Shown here: positions 54,001-63,277 of the stretch, piece by piece
How positions within the stretch are numbered: the stretch's first letter is position 1
Layout: every line of letters begins with the position of its first letter
DNA from: Brevundimonas sp. EYE_349
Lineage (GTDB): Bacteria; Pseudomonadota; Alphaproteobacteria; Caulobacterales; Caulobacteraceae
Direction of reading: 5' to 3'
Assembly: GCF_023147505.1 (NCBI RefSeq)
Contig: NZ_JAHXPB010000006.1
Span: 186,001-250,000, forward strand
DNA length: 64,000 bases
Position numbers and translations under genes: made by a program
Notes under the pieces: model-generated
Databases searched by the model: none
Told to the model about the DNA's origin: nothing
Seen by the model: the letters and a program-made list of their open reading frames with translations, nothing else

Positions 54001-54640
54001 GTTTCCTGACCTTCGACCCATACTGGGTGACCCGGACTCGCGCAACGACTCGATCGTCGCACGGGTTTGAAGGCCGTCAGGCTTCCTTGAGCCGACGGGT
54101 CACGCCAGCCGCTGCGACCGCCTCCGGAGCGGGTTGTAGATCCAGCCTGTTCGTCAGATCGTTCGGTTGTGGTATCCCGTGTCAGCGAGGTATATCGGCT
54201 CGCTTCTCTCGCAAACCAAGCTTTCGGCATTGTCAATACATCTCGAAAGATGTCGTGATCACGCGCTTTTTACATCAGACTATTTCTTCATTGTTTTCAA
54301 CATTCCTCGATCTATTCGGACTGCGACACGGCGCTGTTGACGCCCATTGGCATAAAGACCATATGGATCAAATCATTACCAGCGTTCGTGTAATCGAGTG
54401 GGAATAACTCGGGGCTCTCGCTACCTTTCCGTATCGCTTCCGAAAACCTCGATAAGCGCCTGACAACATTGTGAATTCTGACGAGACCCTTCGATATCAT
54501 TCGGAGGGTCTTTTTTCGTTTTACCGTCACTGGCGACGGTGTCGCCTCCTGTTGCGATGCAGGAAGCTCCCGGCGACCGCCATCCACGTCCGCGACATCG
54601 TCAAACAGATTTACGCCTGGCAGGCCCTTCACACCCGTGG
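54001..54640. other. Low-GC stretch without recognisable genes
   Basis: The part from about 54180 to 54520 is visibly richer in A and T than the rest of the window. No family sequence was seen on either strand; short open frames have no plausible start site. It contains the terminator-like hairpin at 54484-54516. Likely imported DNA next to the AlpA-like regulator. Confidence 0.5.
54484..54516 (+). terminator. Rho-independent terminator
   Basis: AGACCCT (54484-54490) pairs with AGGGTCT (54505-54511), with extra CG pairing near the loop, followed by TTTTTT. It is in a low-GC stretch with no clear gene before it, so the gene it served may be lost. Confidence 0.75.
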
Positions 54641-54937
54641 TCACGGTGCAGGAGACCTCGGCTCCGCGTTTTGATCCGCGCGTCTGACAGGGCGCGAGCG
54701 CCGCAGGCGGACGTCCGGGCCGGCCGCCCTCGGAATTGGCCGATCCCGGCGAAGTTTCAGCCAGGCCTCGACCTCGGCGAGGTCCCACACGACGCAGCGC
54801 GGCGTGAGCAGGAAACGCTTGGGAAACTGACCCTTCTGCTCCATCTCCCAGATGGTGCTGTCGGCCAGCGGCACCATCTGACGAAGCTCAGGCTTCTTGA
54901 TGGTTCGCTTGAGCGGCGGTGCGGCGGCTTGTGCCAT
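54641..54937 (-). CDS. AlpA-family helix-turn-helix regulator (mobile-element type)
   Basis: A 98-residue protein. The MerR-like fold is visible in KRTIKKPELRQMVPLADSTIWEMEQKGQFPKRFLLTPRCVVWDLAEVEAWLKLRRD, the usual AlpA pattern of a phage or island regulator. The basic C-terminal tail is not conserved. Start at 54937 is preferred over upstream Met because the family sequence begins there. It lies near integrase debris, in line with an old genomic island. Confidence 0.8.
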   Translation of the reverse strand: MAQAAAPPLKRTIKKPELRQMVPLADSTIWEMEQKGQFPKRFLLTPRCVVWDLAEVEAWLKLRRDRPIPRAAGPDVRLRRSRPVRRADQNAEPRSPAP

Positions 54938-55045
54938 CGGGCTCTCCTTTGAATACGACTCAAGGGAATCCGAAAGGCGACGACGGAGCCATCCGCAGGT
55001 CTCCTTGGGTGAAGTCGCCACCGTGTCGTTGCGGATTGCCGACCC

Positions 55046-55234
55046 TCAGCGGGGCTGGAAAGCTCTGCCCCGGTTGCCGATCATCACCCAGCCGGCGTTG
55101 GTCGGGCGGTAACCGCCTTTTGCGACGGCCTCGGCAAGTCCCAGCACCGTCAGTTCGCGTCCGCGGTTCTCGTTGCCGGCGCGCGCCGGATCCACGAGGT
55201 CCAGCAAGGCTTCGATGCGTTCAGCGTCAGTCAT
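55046..55234 (-). CDS. Small hypothetical protein
   Basis: A 62-residue soluble protein starting MTDAERIEALLDLVDPARAGNENRGRELTVLGLAEAVAKGGYRP. No signal peptide or known motif. It is on the same strand as the AlpA-like gene, 109 bases upstream of it, and may be part of the same element. Confidence 0.5.
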   Translation of the reverse strand: MTDAERIEALLDLVDPARAGNENRGRELTVLGLAEAVAKGGYRPTNAGWVMIGNRGRAFQPR

Positions 55235-55354
55235 GGGTTCTCTATGGACGGATCGGCACCGAGTTCAAGGAAAGAGGGTGTGTTCGTCGAAGCCGGCCGG
55301 TCGGCGTGTCGGCGCGGCACGAAAGTTCGTGACCCCCAACAGACGCGGCTGCGC

Positions 55355-55390
55355 AAAGTATGCATGGAATTTAAATCAAAATCTTTGCAT
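55355..55390. promoter_or_regulatory. AT-rich inverted repeat upstream of DUF6088 gene
   Basis: GCAAAG (55355-55360) and CTTTGC (55385-55390) flank an AT-rich core with ATTTAAAT, 44 bases before the DUF6088 start codon. It is a plausible promoter and autoregulatory operator, since AbiEi-type antitoxins bind inverted repeats in their own promoters. Confidence 0.45.
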
Positions 55391-55433
55391 AAGCGTCGGA
55401 CGCTTCCTACGTAGGTGGCGAAGGATTTTCCCA

Positions 55434-56078
55434 ATGTCGGCGCTCAACGATGTGAGGAAACGACTGCGGCCTGGTCAGGTCTATCGTCGTCAGGATTTCG
55501 AGAAGTGGTCCAATGCCGTGGATCGGCATCTGCGCCAGCTCGTGGAGGAAGGGCGACTGGAGAAGGTCTCCGGCGGCCTCTATCTGGCGCCGCGCCAGAC
55601 GCGCTACGGCAAGGCTCCCGCCCGGCCGGAGAAACTGGTGGAGAGCTTCCTCAAGGACGACCGCTTCCTGCTGGTCTCGCCGAACGCCTACAACGGCCTG
55701 GGGGTAGGGACGACCCAGCTGTACAACGAACCCGTTGTCTACAATCTCAAACGCCATGGCCGGTTCGACCTCGGCGGCCGCGTCTATGACTTCCGCAAAA
55801 AGCCCTCGGTCCCGGCCAAGCTGACCGAGGAGGTCCTTCTCGTCGATCTGTTGCAGAACCTGGACCGGCTCGCCGAGACCCGCACCGCCACAGTTACAGG
55901 CCGAGATGCGGTCGCTCATCCAGTTCAAATCCGCGACCCTCACAGACCTGGGCTTTCAGCGATCGGGTGTCTGGGGGCCGGAGACGGCCGCCCAGCGCGG
56001 CGAGCATCTTGCCCCGCTGTTCGGAGCCCTGGCCGCCCGTTCGGACGGCGAGGTGAAAGGGGCAGGGGCCGTGCCTGA
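55434..56078 (+). CDS. DUF6088/AbiEi-like antitoxin-type protein with displaced 3' end
   Basis: A 214-residue frame. Residues 1 to about 150 (MSALNDVRKRLRPGQVYRRQDFEKWSNAVDRHLRQLVEEGRLEKVSGGLYLAP through LVDLLQNLDRLAETRTA) form a winged-helix and AbiEi-like domain. After that the frame runs into foreign sequence: the DNA from 55888 encodes an integrase in another frame. The normal C-terminus is lost, so the gene may be inactive or chimeric. No AbiEii-type toxin gene follows. Confidence 0.75.
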   Translation: MSALNDVRKRLRPGQVYRRQDFEKWSNAVDRHLRQLVEEGRLEKVSGGLYLAPRQTRYGKAPARPEKLVESFLKDDRFLLVSPNAYNGLGVGTTQLYNEPVVYNLKRHGRFDLGGRVYDFRKKPSVPAKLTEEVLLVDLLQNLDRLAETRTATVTGRDAVAHPVQIRDPHRPGLSAIGCLGAGDGRPARRASCPAVRSPGRPFGRRGERGRGRA

Positions 56079-56565
56079 AGATCTCTCGCTTGCCCTGTTG
56101 GTCTGCCCGCCAGTCTGGGACTGGTACATCCAGTGGCGTGAGCAGAGGCGAGGCTTCTTCACCGGTTGGGAGTCGGAGATGCTCCTGCTGGCGGCGGCCC
56201 TGACCCGGGTGGAGTTCGGTTGGCTGCGCCAATGTCCGTGGCTGGCCGAACGGCTCCGGCCGATCCCCGGCGTCCTGACGCAGGCGGACATCGAGACCGT
56301 CCAGGCTGACTGGGACATGGCCTGCGAGCGGATGAACCGGCACGCCCTGTCGCGGGCGCGAGAGGTGCAGCGGGTCGCGCGCGTCCACCGCGATCCATTC
56401 GAGCCGCTGCTTCCCATTCTCGAGGCCGCGAGCCCAGTGGGCGAATATCTCAAGATCGCCGAGGAGGTGCTGCGGTACATGCCGGATGCCCGTCGCCATC
56501 CGCGCGCGGCGGCCGAGACGGTGCGCGGGTTTCTCATGCTGCGGTTGACATCGGCACCCGGCTGA
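55888..56565 (+). pseudogene. Tyrosine-recombinase/integrase fragment (middle part)
   Basis: A 225-codon segment reading QAEMRSLIQFKSATLTDLGFQRSGVWGPETAAQRGEHLAPLFG, later ARVHRDPFEPLLPILEAASPVGEYLKIAEEVLRYMPDARRHPRAAAETVRGFLMLRL. This resembles the N-terminal and central part of large island integrases. The catalytic Arg-His-Arg-Tyr domain is absent: the frame ends when the sequence changes to an EAL-domain gene at about 56545. The 5' end is joined to the DUF6088 gene. Fragment identity is from memory of the family. Confidence 0.6.
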
Positions 56566-56789
56566 AAATCGACCAGTCTTTCGTCAGGAACGTCACAACG
56601 AACCGGGAAGACGCGGCGATCGTCCGCGCCGTGATCTATCTCGGCCGGAACTTTAGCCTGGATGTGATCGCCGAAGGTGTGGAGAGCGAAGAACAGCTGG
56701 CCTTCCTCGCCGAGAACGGGTGTCCGGAAGCGCAGGGCTATCTGTTCGGTCGCCCCGTCATGACCAAGACGTTCGACTTGGGTATCTGA
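56562..56789 (+). pseudogene. EAL-domain (c-di-GMP phosphodiesterase) 3' fragment
   Basis: A 75-codon remnant: LKIDQSFVRNVTTNREDAAIVRAVIYLGRNFSLDVIAEGVESEEQLAFLAENGCPEAQGYLFGRPV, ending at 56789. The motifs KIDQSFV, VIAEGVE and CPEAQGYLFGRP are the last part of an EAL domain. The N-terminal two thirds and the EAL motif itself are missing. It is fused end to end with the integrase fragment, so it is debris. Confidence 0.88.
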
Positions 56790-57008
56790 CGGCAGGAGAG
56801 ATAGTGCCGCGCGAAGCTTTTCCGCCGCCGGCGCGGGTATAGAGCCCTAAGACGTTTTGACATGCCGAGGCGGTGTCGGCGCTCCGGTTCGTCGATAGCC
56901 GACATCCAGGGGTTGCGCGCTTCGAGCGTCCGTCAGCGGACTTTCGAAAAGCTGCATTTCCTCTACGACACCAAGGTGCTAAGCGTGGCCATTAGCTCGC
57001 GATGGCCG

Positions 57009-57212
57009 ATGACCTCCTACCTTTTCAAGCTTTACACAACGCCCGACGGGGAGCCGGTCACCGAGTTGGCCAATGCCCAGGACGACGAAGAGGCGCGAGA
57101 TCTGGCGGAACTGCGTCTTCTCTTGACCGGCGGGTTATTGCGGGTTTCTGTCCACCGTGATGGGGAAGAGGTCCTGATCCTGACGCGGGACAACGACGGG
57201 CGAGACCCCTAG
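57009..57212 (+). CDS. Small hypothetical protein
   Basis: A 67-residue protein starting MTSYLFKLYTTPDGEPVTELANAQDDEEARDLAELRLLLTGG. Acidic, beta-alpha-beta-like, no membrane segment. Similar short proteins occur in related genomes as far as I recall, with no function. Start at 57009 is chosen because the preceding residues lack coding character. Confidence 0.55.
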   Translation: MTSYLFKLYTTPDGEPVTELANAQDDEEARDLAELRLLLTGGLLRVSVHRDGEEVLILTRDNDGRDP

Positions 57213-57253
57213 TTCGGGGGCTCATTATGTCGGTGCGGCTGGAGATTATCTGA

Positions 57254-57544
57254 ATGGCGGAGGCCGACGACGCAGGTCGCTTGCTTGATCTGGAGAAAGA
57301 AGTCGCCCGGCTGCACGGTTGTGTCGGGGTCCTTTCCGAAGGCTTGCATGTCACGCTCGTCGCGCTGGAAGTGCTCATGGACCCCGAGCGGCCCGAGGCT
57401 TTCATGCACCGGGCGCTCGTCGAAGGATTGAGGCCACGGATCGAGTACGATTACTCCGGCGAAGAACGAATGGCGGCGCTGGAAATGCTGTCATGGATCG
57501 AGTCGCACGCTGTACGGTCCGACGACGAGCAAGGCCAAGGCTAG
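57254..57544 (+). CDS. Small hypothetical protein
   Basis: A 96-residue acidic helical protein (MAEADDAGRLLDLEKEVARLHGCVGVLSEGLHVTLVALEVLMDPERPEAF). Short coiled-coil character at residues 8-30. No known motif. It follows the gene at 57009-57212 by 41 bases and may be in its operon. Confidence 0.55.
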   Translation: MAEADDAGRLLDLEKEVARLHGCVGVLSEGLHVTLVALEVLMDPERPEAFMHRALVEGLRPRIEYDYSGEERMAALEMLSWIESHAVRSDDEQGQG

Positions 57545-57632
57545 GCCTCTCGCCGGGTCAGCTCAAATCGCCAGGAAAGCCAGGACCCGCGGGGCGGCGA
57601 TCTCCGTGTCAACCGCTCGACCAGGCGGCGCC

Positions 57633-57725
57633 TTTCTGTCCTCCCTGTTCGAGAACTGGGAGAGCGAATTTCTGCAGATGAGGACCTATGTCGTCTTGAC
57701 CGCCTATCTGATGCAGCGCGGGTCT
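57633..57725 (+). pseudogene. DUF6766-like membrane protein, 3' fragment
   Basis: A plus-strand segment reads FLSSLFENWESEFLQMRTYVVLTAYLMQRGSG. The block FENWESEFLQM with the following helix is typical of the end of DUF6766 proteins. The rest of the gene is absent. Its presence at the 3' end of the AsmA gene marks a recombination junction. Confidence 0.75.
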
Positions 57726-59459
57726 GGGCCCGGGCGACGCCGTTGGAGACGTTGAAGTCGGCGACAGCGCAGCGGATGTCGGCCTTGGACTGGTCGCCGC
57801 GCAGTAGCTTGAGCAGTCCCGCGCTGGCGTTGATGCCGAGGAGTTCGGCGAAGGCTGAGCGCATCTCTCCGTTCGGCACCACCAGGCTGACCGAACCCTT
57901 CGACGCGGCGGCGAACCGATGGATCGAGTTTCCCGGTCCCTCAAGGAGCATCCGCCCGGTGGCCTGGCCTGTGATCGGCGCCGTGCCATTCTTCGCAGGC
58001 ACGATGGATTCCAGCGGATAGCCGGTAAGCCGAAAGTCCATAGCGCTGTAGGGCATGTCCCGCGCGGCGTTGATCCGCGCCGTTCCGGTCAGGCTTCCTC
58101 GATTGAAGGTAAAGGCGACCGGATTGAGGTTAAGGACCCCGGCTTCAAGTTCTGCGCCCAGACGCACTGCACGAATGTCCATCTCGTTGGCCTTCACCGA
58201 AGCCGCCCGGTAGGTCAGGCTCCCGTCCATCGTCCGCAAGCGATCGACGTTCAAGGTGGCGTCAGGCAACAGCTTGCCCGGCGCGCCCGAACTGACCGTG
58301 GTGGTGTTGGTGCCGGCCGCATTCGTCTGGGTCCGGGCCCCGAAGATGGCCATGAGGTCGTCGATATCCAGCCTCTGCGAGGCGAGTTGCGCCTCCAATC
58401 GCAGGCGGCCGCCCGTCTCGGCCTTGACGTCTCCGGACAGGTCGGACGACCCGACCCGGCCGGTGAAGTCGTTGAAGGTCCAGGTGCTGTCGTCGCGCTT
58501 CAACGCCCCCGCCAGCCGGTAGGGCGGGGTATTGGGAAGGGTCACGCCGGTCAGCAGGTACAGGTCGCTGAGGTCTTGCCCCTGGAGGGTCAGGGTTGAG
58601 GTGAACTGGCCCAGGTGGAAGGGTCGGGTGACCGCGCCGTCGGCGGTCAACTTCGACCGCGCGCCCTCGATCAGGGCGTTGAAGTGATACGGGCGGTCAC
58701 GGCGAATGTTGATGAAGGGTCCGCCCTCGATCCGCAGCGTCAGGGGCGAGCGATTAACCGAGCCCTCGCCGGCCAGAACAAAGCCGGCGTCGTCGTCGTT
58801 GGCGGTCTCGCGGGCGTCGACAGAGGCGTCGAGGGTCAGGCCCGTTTCTGTTCGTCTATGACGATATGGCCGTTCTGGATAATGAGTTGCTGGATGACCG
58901 GCAGCTTCATGCCTTCGCCGGTGTCGGGCTTGTTCGGCTCAAGTTCCCAGCTCTGGCGACCGTCTTTCGTGGCGAGGAGATAGACTTCGGGCTGGGTGAA
59001 GGAGAGCAGATGCATCTCGATCTGGCCCGCGAACAGTTTGCGCAGTCGGACCGAGGCCTCGATGCGCGAGACTGTGGCGGTGTCGCGCGACTTGGCCCAC
59101 TGCGGGCCGCCGAACTTCAGATCGTTGACGATCACCGTAGGCGTCCAGGTGAACAACTTGACGTCCAGGTCGCCGCGCAAAGCGATCTCGCGATCATATT
59201 TGGCGGAGGCCCACCGGCCGATCGGCCCGCGCAGCCAGTTCCAGTCGAACAGGAGGAAGAAGATCACGATCGCGGCGATCAGCAGCATCACAATCGAAGC
59301 TGCGATCTTCTCCGTCCGCCCGGGATGACGAAAGCTGTTGTAGACGGGATCGTTGGCCTTGACCCAGTCGCGCCATTCCCCGGCCCGAACCCCCGCGCGC
59401 GCCAGGGTTCTCGTCCGAAAGGCGTCCCAGGACAGTCGAAGTTTGGATGTCGCGGTCAA
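57726..59459 (-). pseudogene. AsmA-family protein gene, frameshifted and 3'-truncated
   Basis: The N-terminal part (from MTATSKLRLSW at 59459) has one membrane helix (IAASIVMLLIAAIVIFFLLF) and the AsmA start domain (KYDREIALRGDLDVKLFTWTPTVIVNDLKFGGPQWA). After DEQKRA at about 58838-58842 one base is missing and the frame closes; the next frame continues family sequence (LTLDASVDARE, then MTADGAVTRPFHLGQF to VADFNVSNGVARAQT). The last part of the AsmA C-terminal domain is gone, replaced at about 57725 by unrelated DNA. AsmA-like proteins help lipid transport to the outer membrane. Confidence 0.82.
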
Positions 59460-59551
59460 GGTCGAAATCTCCCTACTCAGCGCTCCAACGCATCAGCGTA
59501 AGGTTGGTGTCAGGAAATCAAGACCTTAGCTGTGGCGTGCGGGGCGGCGGA

Positions 59552-60685
59552 TCAGTTGCGGAAGATCACATCCATGCCGGGATTCACCGCCGCCGCCAGC
59601 TGCTGTGCGTCCCAGTTGGTCAGGCGCACGCAGCCATTGGACGCGGTTTTGCCGATCAGTTCGGGATCCGGCGTACCGTGGATGCCGTAGGTGTCGCGTG
59701 ACAGGTCGATCCAGACCACGCCGACCGGATTGTTGGGCCCGGCGGCGACCACCAGTTTCTGTTTCCCATCGCCATAGCTCAGGCGCGACGGGTCGTAGGT
59801 GTAGTCGGGCGCTTTGGCCACGCCGACCACCTTCAGGTTCCCCGTCGGCGCCGGCCGCTCGCTGCTGCCGATGGTGGCGCGATAGACGGCGAGGACGCCG
59901 CCCGAGCGATCGAAGGCGGTGACCCGGCTGGAAGTCTTGTCGACCTCGATCCTCACGACTTCGGCCAGCGACGGCGTCGCCACCGCCGGCACCACGATGG
60001 TCTGCCCGGCCCGGCTGAGATCGACGCCGGGATTGAGGGCGTCGAATAGGGCCTCGGTCATATGGAACCGCTCCGCCAGCGCTTCCTTCAGCGTGGCGTA
60101 TCCGAGCGCAGTCAGCCGCGCCTTGCCCTCAAGGTCGTCCGGCAGGGCCCCAATGTAGGGACCTGCAAGGTCCTGGGCGGTGATGACGTAGTCGCTCAGT
60201 ACGGGCCGGCTGTCCGCCGCCAGGCGGCTGAACACTTCGGCGTCGAGCTGCCCATCGACGGTCAGACCATTGGCGGTCTCAAAGGCCGCGATCGCCTGCC
60301 GCATGTTTTCCCCGTCCAGACCATCGATGGCTCCGGGCGAAAAGGGCGAGCGATCCAGGAGAATCTGCGCCCGGATCAGGGCTGCGGTCGGTGCTGGTGT
60401 CGTGGGAACGACGTCCTCACCCGCTGGGACCTGCGTCGGCGTGCTTGCAAAAGGCGGCGTCGACCCTGGCGTCGCCGCGGGCGCGTTAGAAGGCGACAGC
60501 TTCGCCGGCGGCTCGAATGTCGCGGCCTCGATCGCCTGCCGCGACAGGCCCGCGGCCATCGGGCGCTCTGGCGCAGCGACAGCGACGGGCGCAGGTTCCG
60601 GCCGAGCCGCTTGGTCAGGAGACGGCGCGCCGCAGGCGGCCAGCCCTACCAACAGTGAAAGCGGGATGACGCGAATGAACATCAT
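59552..60685 (-). CDS. L,D-transpeptidase (YkuD) lipoprotein with peptidoglycan-binding domain
   Basis: A 377-residue periplasmic lipoprotein (lipobox LAAC near residue 18). After a Pro/Ala linker comes a peptidoglycan-binding domain ([39 protein letters not shown]), then the YkuD catalytic domain with the active-site motif [24 protein letters not shown], including the catalytic Cys. It cross-links peptidoglycan (3-3 bonds) or attaches outer-membrane proteins. Start at MMFIRVIPL (60685 or 60682). Confidence 0.92.
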   Translation of the reverse strand: MMFIRVIPLSLLVGLAACGAPSPDQAARPEPAPVAVAAPERPMAAGLSRQAIEAATFEPPAKLSPSNAPAATPGSTPPFASTPTQVPAGEDVVPTTPAPTAALIRAQILLDRSPFSPGAIDGLDGENMRQAIAAFETANGLTVDGQLDAEVFSRLAADSRPVLSDYVITAQDLAGPYIGALPDDLEGKARLTALGYATLKEALAERFHMTEALFDALNPGVDLSRAGQTIVVPAVATPSLAEVVRIEVDKTSSRVTAFDRSGGVLAVYRATIGSSERPAPTGNLKVVGVAKAPDYTYDPSRLSYGDGKQKLVVAAGPNNPVGVVWIDLSRDTYGIHGTPDPELIGKTASNGCVRLTNWDAQQLAAAVNPGMDVIFRN

Positions 60686-60833
60686 AATCCAGAACTGTGA
60701 GCGACGAGTAGCGATCGACCAACCCGACTGCTTATGGGCGGTTCCCCGCGTGAAAGCCATCGCCAGGCGGAACCCCCTCAGCTTTGCACCGTTAGTTCGG
60801 CGACGCTTGCGAGGGAGCGTCGTGGAGGGTTGA

Positions 60834-62135
60834 ATGCAAACGGCAAACTACGAGTTCATCGGCTGGAACGCGCTCATTTACGAATGGGGCCCCAAGGCGC
60901 TCGGAGCCCTGGTCATCCTGGTCGCGGCCTGGTTTATCGGCAAGGCCGTCAAATGGGCGCTGGCCAAGGGCATCAACCGCATTCCGGGCGCCTCGAAAGC
61001 GACCGCCAGCGATAATCCCAAACATTCTATCGGCGCGAGCCTGGGCGACGTCGCCTTCTGGCTGATCCTGCTTTTCGGCGTCGTCGCGGCGCTCGGCGTC
61101 CTCAACCTCGGCCAGGTCGTCACCCCCCTCAACACCCTTCTGACCCAGGTCGCCGCCTTCGTCCCGAGCGTGCTGGGCGCCGTCCTGATCTTCTTCATCG
61201 GTTTCGTCGTCGCCACCCTGGCCAGGCGGGTCGTCGAGGCCGCCCTGCAGGCCGCCAACGCCGATCGCTGGCTTGAGAAGGCCGGTCTGACAAAGGCGAC
61301 CGGATCGACCGGTGTCAGCACGGCCATCGGTACCCTGGTGTTCGTCCTGATCCTCATCCCGATCACCATCGCCGCCCTGGAACAGCTCGGCATCGAATCC
61401 CTCACGGTTCCCGCCGTGGCCGTCCTCTCGACCGTCCTGGCGGCGATTCCCCACGTCCTCGCCGCCGCCATCGTCCTCGCTGTAGGCTGGTTCATCGGTC
61501 GCTGGGTCGCCCACCTGATCGAACGCATCCTGCCGGCCACCGGCTTCGATCGCAGCATCTCCAGCCTGACCAGCCTCACGGCCACGCCCGAGAAGCCGGC
61601 CCAACCGACGCCTGCCGTCGCGCCCTATGCCGGGGACGTCACGCCGGCTACGGCGCGGGCGCTCGGGGGGGAGGCGCCGAAAGCCCTGACGCCGTCGTCC
61701 ATCGTCGGCAAGATCGCCATGGCCGCCATCGTGGCCTTCACCGCGGTCGAGGCCGCCAAGCTGCTGCAGTTCGGCACGATCGCCGTCACCCTCCAGGAGA
61801 TCCTGGCGCTGGCGGGTCATGTCATCGTCGGCGGGATCATCATCACCGCCGGCGTCCTGATCGGCGGCGTTCTGGCCAACCTGATCAACAAGGGGACTGG
61901 CGGCGCCGACGGTTTCGCGTCGACCTTGGTCCGCTGGGCCACGATCGCGCTGGCGACGGCCATGGGCCTGCGCTTCATGGGCATCGCCGACGACATCGTT
62001 CTTCTCGCCTTCGGCTTGATCCTGGGAGCCGCGGCGGTCGCCGCGGCCTTGGCCTTTGGTCTCGGCGGACGCGACGCGGCGGGCAAAGTGGCTCAGATGT
62101 GGGCCGACAAGGTCACGAAGATCCCGCCGCAATAA
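60834..62135 (+). CDS. Mechanosensitive-channel-like membrane protein with repeated TM helices
   Basis: A 433-residue protein with about ten helices in repeated pairs. Repeats of the form [66 protein letters not shown] and [19 protein letters not shown] match the conserved-TM-helix family related to MscS. It lacks the MscS beta domain. It probably acts as a small-conductance channel. A strong terminator follows. Confidence 0.85.
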   Translation: MQTANYEFIGWNALIYEWGPKALGALVILVAAWFIGKAVKWALAKGINRIPGASKATASDNPKHSIGASLGDVAFWLILLFGVVAALGVLNLGQVVTPLNTLLTQVAAFVPSVLGAVLIFFIGFVVATLARRVVEAALQAANADRWLEKAGLTKATGSTGVSTAIGTLVFVLILIPITIAALEQLGIESLTVPAVAVLSTVLAAIPHVLAAAIVLAVGWFIGRWVAHLIERILPATGFDRSISSLTSLTATPEKPAQPTPAVAPYAGDVTPATARALGGEAPKALTPSSIVGKIAMAAIVAFTAVEAAKLLQFGTIAVTLQEILALAGHVIVGGIIITAGVLIGGVLANLINKGTGGADGFASTLVRWATIALATAMGLRFMGIADDIVLLAFGLILGAAAVAAALAFGLGGRDAAGKVAQMWADKVTKIPPQ

Positions 62136-62144
62136 CCCTCCCGG

Positions 62145-62175
62145 ACCGGGCCGCATTTCGCGGCCCGGTCTTTTG
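62145..62175 (+). terminator. Rho-independent terminator after the channel-like gene
   Basis: A perfect 10-base stem ACCGGGCCGC / GCGGCCCGGT (62145-62154, 62160-62169) with loop ATTTC, followed by CTTTTG. It separates the channel-like gene from the OmpA-like gene. Confidence 0.9.
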
Positions 62176-62201
62176 ACTTCGCTTCCAACAAGGAGCCCGA
62201 C

Positions 62202-62828
62202 ATGACCGACAACCGAGATCGCGATCCCCGCCTGGATCCTGTGGCGCCCTCTTGGCGCAAATACCTTCCGTGGATCATCGGAGCCGTGGTCCTTCTGCTT
62301 CTGCTTCTCCTGCTCACGCGCTGCGGTGATGATCGTGCGGCGGTCGATCCGGCAGTGACGGACGCCGCTGCGTTCCCCGTCGAAACCGGTCCCGTTCTGC
62401 CGCCGACCGCGGGTCCCGCCAGCCCCGCCAGCCCCGCCGGCGTCTCAGGCCTGGACGCCTATCTCGCCGGATCTGAGGCCGCGCCGCGGACCTTCGCCTT
62501 CGAGCGCGTCAACTTCGATACGGGTGCATCCACGATCCGTCCTCAGGATCGGCCCGAAATCCAGGCCGTGGCCGCCGTCCTCAGCCGCTATCCGAACGCG
62601 CACGTCCGGCTTTACGGCTACGCCGATGCACGCGGGTCCGATGCCGCCAATCGCACGCTGGCCCAGGCTCGGGCGGATGTGGTGCGGTCGGCTCTGATCG
62701 CTTCAGGCGTGGATGGACGACGTATCGAGTCGCTTTCGGGTGGCGAGACCAACCCGGTCGACAGCAACGCCACGGCCGGCGGGCTGGCGGAGAATCGCCG
62801 CACCGAACTGGTTGTCGTCCAACGCTGA
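62202..62828 (+). CDS. OmpA-domain envelope protein
   Basis: A 208-residue protein with one N-terminal helix (YLPWIIGAVVLLLLLLLL, residues about 21-39), a Pro/Ala linker and an OmpA C-terminal domain (FAFERVNFDTGASTIRPQDRPEIQAVAAVL, LYGYADARGSDAANRTLAQARADVV, ENRRTELVVV) that binds peptidoglycan. Start at 62202 follows an AAGGAG site. Confidence 0.92.
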   Translation: MTDNRDRDPRLDPVAPSWRKYLPWIIGAVVLLLLLLLLTRCGDDRAAVDPAVTDAAAFPVETGPVLPPTAGPASPASPAGVSGLDAYLAGSEAAPRTFAFERVNFDTGASTIRPQDRPEIQAVAAVLSRYPNAHVRLYGYADARGSDAANRTLAQARADVVRSALIASGVDGRRIESLSGGETNPVDSNATAGGLAENRRTELVVVQR

Positions 62829-62890
62829 TCCCTATGACCCCGGGCGCGATGCGCGCCCGGGATCCCAACACACGCACATCGAGGTCGATC

Positions 62891-63277
62891 ATGAGTATTT
62901 TCGGAAAAATCTGGGACAAGATCACAGGGCACAAGAAGCCTGAGACGCCGGCGGCGCCCCAGGCGCCCACACCTCAAGCCCCTCCTGTGCAGCCGACGGC
63001 GGCCCCTGTCGCTTCCCAACCGGTCGATGTCGAGCAGGTCCTGTCCCAGATGGCGGAGATGAAGGGCGGCGGCGGCAACTGGCGCACCTCCATCGTCGAC
63101 CTCCTGAAGCTGCTGGATCTCGACTCCAGTCTCGACGCTCGCAAGGACCTTGCGGAGGAACTCGGCGTGCATGCCGGTCCTCACGGATCCGCAGAGCAGA
63201 ACATCGCCCTCTCCGGTGCGGTCTGGGCCAAGTTGGCCGAGAACGGCGGGCAGGTCCCGGCAAGCCTGAGGGACTGA
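62891..63277 (+). CDS. DUF3597 domain protein
   Basis: A 128-residue protein starting MSIFGKIWDKITGHKK, with a Pro/Ala-rich linker (residues 17-45) and a helical domain WRTSIVDLLKLLDLDSSLDARKDLAEELGVHAGPHGSAEQNIAL. This is the layout of DUF3597 proteins, which may bind peptidoglycan or act in stress; function not established. Its stop overlaps the serpin start by one base. Confidence 0.88.
   Translation: MSIFGKIWDKITGHKKPETPAAPQAPTPQAPPVQPTAAPVASQPVDVEQVLSQMAEMKGGGGNWRTSIVDLLKLLDLDSSLDARKDLAEELGVHAGPHGSAEQNIALSGAVWAKLAENGGQVPASLRD

Noticed and set aside
53841..54407. A 188-codon plus-strand frame over the low-GC stretch
   Set aside because: It runs antisense to the methyltransferase remnant and has no recognisable domain; the open length appears accidental.
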